Below, piece by piece: positions 1-5,749 of a DNA stretch of 6,484 bases. Location of the stretch: positions 1-6,484 of the forward strand of contig CAMCYV010000084.1 of assembly GCA_945885645.1 (NCBI GenBank), written 5' to 3'. Under the pieces are notes generated by a model. That model saw nothing but the letters and a program-made list of their open reading frames with translations, did not search any database and was not told where the DNA came from. The translations under genes and the position numbers were made by a program. Position 1 is the stretch's first letter, and every line of letters starts with the position of its first letter. Origin of the DNA: Bifidobacterium breve (GTDB lineage Bacteria > Actinomycetota > Actinomycetes > S36-B12).

Positions 1-773
1 TCGTGACTGATCTCCCTGATGGCTCTAATGGGATTAGCAAGGCTGAGGTCACGCATGACGGCGCCTGATTCAATCATCGAAAGCACCAAATGCGCCGAAA
101 CGACTTTAAGTAAATTCGTTGTGTCACTCATATTGCTGTCGCCAACTATGACATGAAGGCGTCGGTAAAGGTCAGCATCCGCGTGCGGTTCATCCCGAGT
201 GTTGATAATTGGTCGCGATCGAGTCGTTGCACTGGATACGCCTTCCCAAATGTGGTCGGCTCGCTGACTAACTGCGTACGTTGATCCGCGCGGTGTCTGC
301 ACTACTTTGCCGGCGCCGACCAAGATTTGTCGACTGATCAAAAATGGTATGAAGACCTGTGCAAGATTTGCAAAGTCGGTTGATCGATCGATGAGATAAT
401 TCTCATGGCAACCGTATGAATTCCCTGCCGAATCTGTGTTGTTCTTAAAGAGATAAACATCACCGAAAATACCCTCTTGAACCAGCCGCTCCTCTGCCTC
501 AATGCTTAAGCCTTCAAGTATTCGTTCGCCGGCTCGATCCTGCGCGAGTAGTTCAATGAAGTCATCACATTCAGCCGTCGCGTATTCGGGGTGTGACCCA
601 ACATCTAAGTAGAGCCTGGATCCATTTGACAGAAAGACATTGCTGCTGCGACCCCAACTAACGACGCGACGAAACAGATACCGAGCAACTTCATCGGGAC
701 TGAGACGCCGCTGACCCTTGAAAGTGCAGGTAACACCGTATTCCGTCTCGATGCCAAAAATTCGGCGCTGCAT
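1..773 (-). CDS. pafA: Pup--protein ligase PafA (3' end cut by window edge)
   Basis: PafA uses ATP to phosphorylate the C-terminal Glu of Pup and joins it by an isopeptide bond to a substrate lysine, marking the substrate for the proteasome in the cytoplasm. I translated this open frame from the ATG at 773-771. It gives 257 uninterrupted residues and runs off the left edge, so roughly the last 200 residues of a family protein of about 450 are missing. The N-terminus reads MQRRIFGIETEYG, with Glu9 as the expected metal/ATP ligand. Asp57 sits in LYLDVGSHPEY at the position of the catalytic base. Further family blocks are LFKNN (108-112), GCHENYL (121-127), RPIINTRDEPHA (187-198) and RRLHVIVGDSNMS (204-216). 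It lacks the extra loop that Dop has near residues 44-80, which separates ligase from depupylase. The start lies 15 nt after the prcA stop, behind a GGAAG, so it is probably co-transcribed. Confidence 0.96.
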   Translation of the reverse strand, partial: MQRRIFGIETEYGVTCTFKGQRRLSPDEVARYLFRRVVSWGRSSNVFLSNGSRLYLDVGSHPEYATAECDDFIELLAQDRAGERILEGLSIEAEERLVQEGIFGDVYLFKNNTDSAGNSYGCHENYLIDRSTDFANLAQVFIPFLISRQILVGAGKVVQTPRGSTYAVSQRADHIWEGVSSATTRSRPIINTRDEPHADADLYRRLHVIVGDSNMSDTTNLLKVVSAHLVLSMIESGAVMRDLSLANPIRAIREISH

Positions 774-788
774 AGCGAAGTCGCTTCC
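774..788 (-). promoter_or_regulatory. pafA translation-initiation spacer with short inverted repeat
   Basis: This 15-nt spacer joins prcA to pafA. The RNA-sense strand has GGAAG at 788-784, a plausible ribosome-binding site ending 10 nt before the pafA ATG. The same bases form a small inverted repeat: GAAG-CGA-CTTC (787-777), or alternatively AGCG-ACTT-CGCT (785-774). Either hairpin would pair part of the ribosome-binding site or the bases next to the start codon. The stems are only 4 bp, so a regulatory effect is inference and could be chance. Confidence 0.35.
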
Positions 789-1463
789 CTAACTCAATAA
801 TTCTGTTATCAATTCGGCGGAGCACCGACTGAAGCGCCGGCCGTCACCTTTTCTGCCCAACACGGCAACCTCCAAAGAAGTAATGTCAGGCTTGGCTTCT
901 GGGTAGAGTGCATTGACGGCAGCCTGTAACGTGTCCTGGGCGCTTGCGCCAATTTTCCAGTTCTCTTCCATGTGGGTCCCCACAGTCTCACTGTCGCCGC
1001 CCATGCAGATAAATCCAGCTTGATCGTGAACTGACCCATCAAATGAAATACGGTATAACTGATCTTGATCGGGTGTCGCACCTACTTGGGCAACTGCGAT
1101 CTCAACTTCAAATGGCTTGGCAGCCTCAATAAAGATACTCCCCAGAGTCTGGGCGTATGCGTTGGCAATGGTTCGAACGGTTACGTCGGCTCTGTCGTAG
1201 GAGTAACCGCGAGTGTCAGCAAGACGCACTCCCGCCACCCGCAAGTTTTCAAATTCGTTGTACCGACCAACTGCAGCAAAACCAATACGGTCGTAAATCT
1301 CACCAATTTTATGCAGTGCGCGTGAAGGGTTGTCCGCAACGAAATAAATTGCGTCACTGGCACTGGCCACAATTACGGATCGGCCTCGAGCGATTCCCTT
1401 ACGGGCAAACTCTGCTTTGTCGGCGATGATCTGCTCGGGTGAGACGTAGTACGGCATACTCAT
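789..1463 (-). CDS. prcA: 20S proteasome alpha subunit PrcA
   Basis: PrcA forms the two outer heptameric rings of the cytoplasmic 20S core. It gates the entry pore and provides the docking pockets for the Mpa ATPase. The 224-residue product starts MSMPYYVSPEQ, close to the Mycobacterium tuberculosis start MSFPYFISPEQ as I recall it. The N-terminal helix H0 (about 8-27, with ARKGIARG at 20-27) is preserved. NPSRAL (45-50) is followed by Lys52, which aligns with the alpha-subunit lysine known to receive the ATPase C-terminus. FADTRGY-type (LADTRGY, 81-87), YAQTLGSIF (103-111) and MGG (154-156) are further conserved blocks. No catalytic Thr is present after a propeptide, as expected for alpha. 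The ATG at 1463 overlaps the prcB stop as ATGA, which supports this start over Met3. It stops just after a hydrophobic helix (ELITELLS), so it lacks the acidic/polar tail of the roughly 248-residue mycobacterial protein. Confidence 0.96.
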   Translation of the reverse strand: MSMPYYVSPEQIIADKAEFARKGIARGRSVIVASASDAIYFVADNPSRALHKIGEIYDRIGFAAVGRYNEFENLRVAGVRLADTRGYSYDRADVTVRTIANAYAQTLGSIFIEAAKPFEVEIAVAQVGATPDQDQLYRISFDGSVHDQAGFICMGGDSETVGTHMEENWKIGASAQDTLQAAVNALYPEAKPDITSLEVAVLGRKGDGRRFSRCSAELITELLS

Positions 1464-2266
1464 GCTGAATCCCGACCCTTAGTTAGATGCGCTCGAGGAC
1501 CATTGGGTTCTGTGGAACGCCGCTGGAGCATCGCTTGGGAAAGTTGGGCAATGCGATCGTTGTCAATTTCTCGGACTCCGTTTGGTCCAGCAGTGTAAAT
1601 CACCGGAAAAATTCCACGGCTTATATCGGGCCCACCCGTTGCGCTGTCGTCGTCGGCAGCATCAAATAATGCTTCGATTGCCGCAGCAATGGCTTCGTCC
1701 TCGCTTTGATCAAGTGCGTTTATCTTTTTGAGTGCCCCTCTTGCGAATTGTGATCCAGAACCAACCGCGTAAAAATCATGCTCCTCGTAGCGACCACCGG
1801 TAACATCGTAAGAAAATATGCGACCCTCGTTCAATTCGCTATCGAAACCTGCAAAAAGAGGAACTACTGCCAATCCTTGCATCGCGAGTCCAAGATTGGA
1901 ACGCAATAGGCTTGAGAGCCGATTGGCTTTGCCGTTCAACGACAAAGAGGTCCCCTCAATTTTTTCATAATGCTCGAGCTCGACCTGAAAAAGGCGGACG
2001 AGTTCCAAGGCGATTCCTGCCGAACCCGCAATACCGATCAATGAATAGATGTCTGCTGGGAACACTTTTTGAATATCGCGCTGCGCGATGATGTTTCCCA
2101 TTGTTGCCCTGCGATCCCCGGCCATAAGTACACCATTGGAATGGCGCAGGGAAACAATTGTGGTTCCATGCGGTGCAAGGTGCTCGGACGATGGTCCCAT
2201 CGAGATTGAATTGGGAAGCTTCCCCTGGGATTGCAAGTGTGAGGCAAACGAGGACTCCGGGTTCAC
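1460..2266 (-). CDS. prcB: 20S proteasome beta subunit PrcB (Thr protease)
   Basis: PrcB forms the inner catalytic rings of the 20S proteasome and hydrolyses peptide bonds with an N-terminal Thr exposed by autocleavage. The precursor is 268 residues. Cleavage is expected between Gly34 and Thr35 (APHG|TTIVSL), leaving a mature enzyme of 234 residues. Counting from the mature Thr1, Asp17 (precursor 51, in AGDRR) and Lys33 (precursor 67) fall exactly where the active site needs them. The GSGS motif (169-172) and DAADDDSATGGPD (202-214) are also intact. The start is GTG at 2266, overlapping the pup stop as GTGA, with AAAGG 6 nt upstream. The 34-residue propeptide is shorter than the roughly 57 residues in M. 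tuberculosis. An internal ATG at Met23 (2200) is a less likely start, because the overlap and ribosome-binding site favour GTG. It is translationally coupled to prcA downstream. Confidence 0.97.
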   Translation of the reverse strand: MNPESSFASHLQSQGKLPNSISMGPSSEHLAPHGTTIVSLRHSNGVLMAGDRRATMGNIIAQRDIQKVFPADIYSLIGIAGSAGIALELVRLFQVELEHYEKIEGTSLSLNGKANRLSSLLRSNLGLAMQGLAVVPLFAGFDSELNEGRIFSYDVTGGRYEEHDFYAVGSGSQFARGALKKINALDQSEDEAIAAAIEALFDAADDDSATGGPDISRGIFPVIYTAGPNGVREIDNDRIAQLSQAMLQRRSTEPNGPRAHLTKGRDSA

Positions 2267-2463
2267 TGGCCACCTTTTTGAACAAACGACTTAACGAAAT
2301 CCTCAGCATTGACTTCCAAGATCTCATCGATTTCATCAAGGAGTGAATCCACGTCACTATCCAATTCAGCATTATTCCTCGTCGAAGTTACCGAGCCGTC
2401 CTGCTCTACCTGTTCTTCGTCCCGACGGGATCTCTTTATCTGGTTGCTGTCATGGGATGGCAT
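2263..2463 (-). CDS. pup: Prokaryotic ubiquitin-like protein Pup
   Basis: Pup is the small, mostly disordered protein tag that is attached through its C-terminal residue to lysines of substrates to send them to the Mpa-proteasome. The 66-residue product has a charged, low-complexity N-terminal half, typical of the disordered part threaded into the ATPase first. It continues with the conserved helix-forming segment LLDEIDEILE (41-50), then NAEDFVKSFVQKGGQ (52-66). The terminus is Gly-Gly-Gln, so Dop must deamidate it to Glu before PafA can ligate it. Lysines are at 10, 58 and 63. Lys63 corresponds to the conserved lysine just before GG. The ATG at 2463 lies 16 nt after the dop stop, with a weak TTAGG 8 nt upstream. 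The stop overlaps the prcB GTG. Length (about 60-70 in the family), tail and neighbours leave little doubt. Confidence 0.98.
   Translation of the reverse strand: MPSHDSNQIKRSRRDEEQVEQDGSVTSTRNNAELDSDVDSLLDEIDEILEVNAEDFVKSFVQKGGQ
2267..2277 (-). promoter_or_regulatory. prcB ribosome-binding site inside the pup 3' end
   Basis: The sense strand reads AAAGGTGGCCA immediately before the prcB GTG. AAAGG (2277-2273) sits 6 nt from the start codon, which is good Shine-Dalgarno spacing. The same bases encode the Pup Lys63-Gly64-Gly65 segment, so one stretch serves both the tag's reactive tail and initiation of the protease subunit. Together with the GTGA stop/start overlap, this suggests translational coupling of pup to prcB. 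Confidence 0.7.
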
Positions 2464-2479
2464 GGGCTCAGCCTAACTG

Positions 2480-4003
2480 CTAGCCGTGGGACCGCAACGA
2501 ATTGAGTAGGTCCGCTGCACTCTCATTTTGGTCGAGAAGGTCCTGTATCGATGCCCGATTCCCCTTTCGCGGCTCGAGGGTAGGTATCCGAAGGAGAGTA
2601 TCTCCACCTGTATCAAAAACGATGCTGTCCCACGAGGCCGCAGCAACATTCTGTGGGTACCGCCTTACGCACTCCCCACGGAAGTACGCCCGGGTGTCGT
2701 GTGGGGCTTCAGTGGTCGCAAGCTCGACCTGATCGTGGGTGAACAGTGTGTCGATTACCCCTTTGTTCATGAGTTTGATGGCGATTCCTCGGGCTGGATC
2801 AATATCGCTGTATTGCAGATCAATCAGCGATAAACGTGGACTGTCCCAGCCAAGGGAATCGCGATCACGGTAACCCTGCATTAACTGAAACTTTGCGATC
2901 CAGTCAATGTACCGAGCGGCCACTGCATGCTCCCCCGTTTGGTCGTTGAGGGAATCCAAGGTCTGTTGCCACAATTCAAGAATTTCAGCACTATCCGGAT
3001 CCGGCTCGGAGTGCGTGTATAGATGAGAACGAACAGCATCAAGATATGCGAATTGAATGTCTATCGCCCTCATCGACATCCCATTTGCCATCGGAAGCAC
3101 ACCTTTCATCGAGGTGTCATAAGAAACTTTGGACATTGCAGCAACGGGATTCGCCAAATCAAATTGAGAAAAATCCTCAAAGCCGGACTCAATCAGAGCC
3201 AAGATGAGTGAAGTGGTACCCATCTTGAGCATGGTGGCTTTCTCTGACATGTTTGCATCACCCACAATGACATGCAGGCGTCGGTATTTTTCCGGATCCG
3301 CGTGCGGTTCATCGCGGGTGTTAATAATGGGGCGCTTTAAGGTGGTTTCTAAGCCGACCTCAGCTTCAAAATAATCGGCTCGCTGAGAAATCTGAAATTC
3401 CTTAACCGTTCCTTCCTGACCGCGACCGAGTCGGCCGGCACCGGTAAAAACTTGCCGAGTAACAAAAAACGGAGTCAACAGTCGAACGATGTTTGTGAAT
3501 GGTGTCTGACGAGCCATTAGGTAATTCTCGTGGGTTCCATAGGATGCGCCTTTGTTGTCCACGTTGTTTTTGTACAACTTGATTTGCGCAGCATCAAACT
3601 TTGGAGCAAATAATGCTGCTTGATGCATGATCACTTCACCCGCTTTGTCCCAGAGCGCCGCATCACGCGGATTCGTCACTTCAGGGCTTGAGTACTCTGG
3701 ATGAGCGTGGTCCACATATAGTCGAGCCCCATTTGTCAGGATTATGTTTTCAAGACCAAGTTCCATGTCATCGGTCAATTGACTCGGGTCAGCATCTGCG
3801 CGACTCTGATCAAAGCCGCGAGCATCACGCAATGGGGACTCACGGTCATAGTCCCAACGTGCGTGCAATCCTTGGTCAAGCCCACTCAAGCGCGCATAGG
3901 CACTGACAATATGTGAACTGGTAACCATGGCATTCATGGTTGGGTGCGCGGGCACGGTTATCCCGTATTCGGTTTCAATTCCCATTATCCGATTAACACT
4001 CAT
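2480..4003 (-). CDS. dop: Pup deamidase/depupylase Dop
   Basis: Dop converts the C-terminal Gln of Pup to Glu and also cleaves Pup from tagged proteins, using bound ATP as a cofactor. It belongs to the carboxylate-amine ligase (glutamine-synthetase-like) fold shared with PafA. The 507 residues match the family length of about 500. The start reads MSVNRIMGIETEYG, with Glu10 as an expected metal/ATP ligand. Asp98 in LYVDHAHPEYS is the expected catalytic Asp. Between them, about residues 44-80 form the charged Dop loop (DYDRESPLRD and following), absent from PafA and diagnostic for Dop. Other blocks are LYKNN (143-147), GTHENYL (156-162), RPIINTRDEPHAD (224-236), RRLHVIVGDANMS (241-253) and the C-terminal RAYFRGECVRRYP (438-450). 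The ATG at 4003 has AAAGG (4013-4009) 5 nt upstream. pup follows after 16 nt, placing the tag directly behind the enzyme that matures it. Confidence 0.97.
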   Translation of the reverse strand: MSVNRIMGIETEYGITVPAHPTMNAMVTSSHIVSAYARLSGLDQGLHARWDYDRESPLRDARGFDQSRADADPSQLTDDMELGLENIILTNGARLYVDHAHPEYSSPEVTNPRDAALWDKAGEVIMHQAALFAPKFDAAQIKLYKNNVDNKGASYGTHENYLMARQTPFTNIVRLLTPFFVTRQVFTGAGRLGRGQEGTVKEFQISQRADYFEAEVGLETTLKRPIINTRDEPHADPEKYRRLHVIVGDANMSEKATMLKMGTTSLILALIESGFEDFSQFDLANPVAAMSKVSYDTSMKGVLPMANGMSMRAIDIQFAYLDAVRSHLYTHSEPDPDSAEILELWQQTLDSLNDQTGEHAVAARYIDWIAKFQLMQGYRDRDSLGWDSPRLSLIDLQYSDIDPARGIAIKLMNKGVIDTLFTHDQVELATTEAPHDTRAYFRGECVRRYPQNVAAASWDSIVFDTGGDTLLRIPTLEPRKGNRASIQDLLDQNESAADLLNSLRSHG

Positions 4004-4008
4004 GACAA

Positions 4009-4013
4009 CCTTT
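4009..4013 (-). promoter_or_regulatory. dop ribosome-binding site
   Basis: AAAGG on the sense strand ends 5 nt before the dop ATG at 4003. It supports that start over the in-frame Met7, which lies inside the conserved N-terminal motif. It falls in the 55-nt mpa-dop spacer, which otherwise shows only a weak TGCC-GATA-GGCA inverted repeat and no convincing promoter or T-tract terminator. Confidence 0.6.
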
Positions 4014-4058
4014 AATTCTCAAGTGCCTATCGGCAGTGGATATCGAAGGAACAAATGA

Positions 4059-5684
4059 CTACAGGTATTGACCGGTATTGGACAGCGTCCGGATCGAACG
4101 ACCCGGTTCAGTACCTTTTTTACCTTCAATCAGGGTACGGATAAAGACGATCCTCTCCCCCTTCTTCCCCGAGATACGAGCCCAGTCGTCAGGGTTAGTC
4201 GTATTTGGCAGGTCTTCATTCTCGCGGAACTCATCAATGCAGGCATCGAGAAGGTGCTGAACGCGAATCCCACGCTGACCGGATGTCAGGTAATCCTTGA
4301 TCGCAGATTTTTTGGCTCTCGCTACGACATTTTCAATCATGGCACCCGAATTGAAGTCCTTGAAATATAGAACTTCCTTGTCGCCATTGGCGTAGGTGAC
4401 TTCCAGAAAACGATTCTCGTCCATATCGGTGTACATGCGCTCGACCGCCCGAGCGATCATGTCGGCGGCCGTCGCATCGCGATCACCCGAGTGCTCGGCT
4501 AGATCCTCTTCATGCAGAGGAAGATCTGATGTGAGGTATTTCGAGAAAATAGCAGCAGCAGCCTGTGCATCAGGTCGTTGAATCTTGATCTTCACATCAA
4601 GACGACCAGGTCTCAAAATCGCCGGATCTATCATGTCTTCACGATTACTCGCACCGATCACAATTACATTTTCCAAACTTTCAACACCGTCAATCTCGCT
4701 CAGTAATTGCGGCACAATTGTATTTTCAACATCGCTGCTAACGCCCGTTCCGCGTGTCCTGAAAAGCGAATCCATTTCGTCGAAGAACACAATTACAGGC
4801 ATGCCTTCAGAGGCCTTTTCCCGAGCGCGTTGAAAAACGAGGCGGATATGGCGCTCCGTTTCACCAACGTACTTATTCAGAAGCTCTGGGCCCTTAATAT
4901 TGAGGAAGTAGGAGCGCCCCTCCCCCATTCCCGTCTTCTCCGCAACCTTTTGGGCTAATGAATTCGCAACTGCCTTGGCAATGAGAGTCTTACCGCAACC
5001 GGGAGGACCATAAAGCAAGATCCCTTTTGGCGGCCTGAGCTTGTGTTCCAGGTATAAATCGGCATGTAGATACGGCAACTCAACGGCATCACGGATCGCC
5101 TCAATCTGTTCACCGAGTCCACCAATATCCTCATAGTGGATGTCGGGAACTTCTTCAAGAACGAGTTGTTCAACCTCAGCACGAGCAATTTTTTCTACAG
5201 CCACTCCATTGCGCATGTCGCATAGGAGCGTGTCCCCCGCACGAAGTTTCTGATCAATGAGGGGCTGCCCGAGTTTGATCACCCGTTCTTCGTCAGAGTG
5301 TGCGACCACCAAGGCGCGGTTTCCATCAATTCTTTCTTTCAGAACAACTATTTCACCGGTTTCGTCATATTCCCGGATGCTGACAATATTCATCGATTCA
5401 TTGAGGAGAACTTCGCGCCCAAGCACCAATTCGGCAATATCAATCGTGGGACTTACTCCCACCCGTAATTTCTTCCCTGAGGCCATGATGTCTGCGGTCG
5501 CGTCATCGTGGGCGACCAAAATGGTGGCGAAACCACTTGGGGGCTGGCCCAGTCGATCCACTTCCGTTTTCAGTGAGACGATCTGTTCACGTGCATCGCG
5601 CAATGTCGAGATGAGACGCTCATTATGGTCCCGCGCAGCAGCCAACTCACCCTGAATCTGAGTCAGATTGGGGTTTTGCTCCAT
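4059..5684 (-). CDS. mpa: Proteasome-associated AAA+ ATPase Mpa/ARC
   Basis: Mpa (ARC) is the hexameric cytoplasmic unfoldase that binds Pup, unfolds the tagged protein and feeds it into the 20S core. The 541 residues begin with a heptad-like coiled coil (about 5-46), the Pup-binding element. A double OB region follows (about 50-170), then one AAA+ module. Walker A is GPPGCGKT (226-233), the aromatic-hydrophobic-Gly pore loop is KYVG (271-274), and Walker B is VIVFFDE (297-303). Sensor 1 is in GASN (344-347) and the arginine-finger block is RPGR (358-361). The segment FLEVTYANGDKEVLYFKDF (426-444) matches the family's C-terminal beta-grasp-like insert. The last residues, GQYL, are the motif that inserts into the alpha-ring pockets, here with PrcA Lys52. 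It is shorter than the roughly 609-residue mycobacterial protein, mostly before the OB region. The ATG at 5684 has GGTGG 4 nt and AAGGA 11 nt upstream. Confidence 0.97.
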   Translation of the reverse strand: MEQNPNLTQIQGELAAARDHNERLISTLRDAREQIVSLKTEVDRLGQPPSGFATILVAHDDATADIMASGKKLRVGVSPTIDIAELVLGREVLLNESMNIVSIREYDETGEIVVLKERIDGNRALVVAHSDEERVIKLGQPLIDQKLRAGDTLLCDMRNGVAVEKIARAEVEQLVLEEVPDIHYEDIGGLGEQIEAIRDAVELPYLHADLYLEHKLRPPKGILLYGPPGCGKTLIAKAVANSLAQKVAEKTGMGEGRSYFLNIKGPELLNKYVGETERHIRLVFQRAREKASEGMPVIVFFDEMDSLFRTRGTGVSSDVENTIVPQLLSEIDGVESLENVIVIGASNREDMIDPAILRPGRLDVKIKIQRPDAQAAAAIFSKYLTSDLPLHEEDLAEHSGDRDATAADMIARAVERMYTDMDENRFLEVTYANGDKEVLYFKDFNSGAMIENVVARAKKSAIKDYLTSGQRGIRVQHLLDACIDEFRENEDLPNTTNPDDWARISGKKGERIVFIRTLIEGKKGTEPGRSIRTLSNTGQYL

Positions 5685-5749
5685 GCGGCCACCATTCCTT
5701 TACGTCCTTGAAGGGTCAGTCTGCGTTTCCCTATAACACCATAACCCGA
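5685..5749 (-). other. trmI-mpa spacer, possible weak promoter
   Basis: This 65-nt spacer is the longest gap in the window. It holds the mpa ribosome-binding bases (AAGGA at 5700-5696 and GGTGG at 5693-5689). About 46 nt before the mpa start is TGTTATAGG (5738-5730), which resembles an extended -10 box. No good -35 box lies 17 nt upstream, where the bases are AACGAC. There is no hairpin plus T-tract, so trmI and mpa may simply be co-transcribed. Confidence 0.3.

Noticed and set aside
809..1081. 90-residue minus-strand open frame within prcA
   Set aside because: It is an alternative frame of a confidently identified gene, with no independent support.
1965..2372. 135-residue minus-strand open frame across pup and prcB
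   Set aside because: It overlaps pup and prcB in another frame. Both of those are clearly recognised families, and this product shows no motif.
4021..4045. Inverted repeat TGCC-GATA-GGCA in the mpa-dop spacer as a terminator
   Set aside because: The stem is only 4 bp with a mismatch outside it and no following T-tract, so it is too weak for an intrinsic terminator.
5257..5655. 132-residue open frame on the plus strand
   Set aside because: It is entirely antisense to the N-terminal part of mpa, is Ser/Arg/Thr-rich as expected of a shadow frame, and has no recognisable domain.
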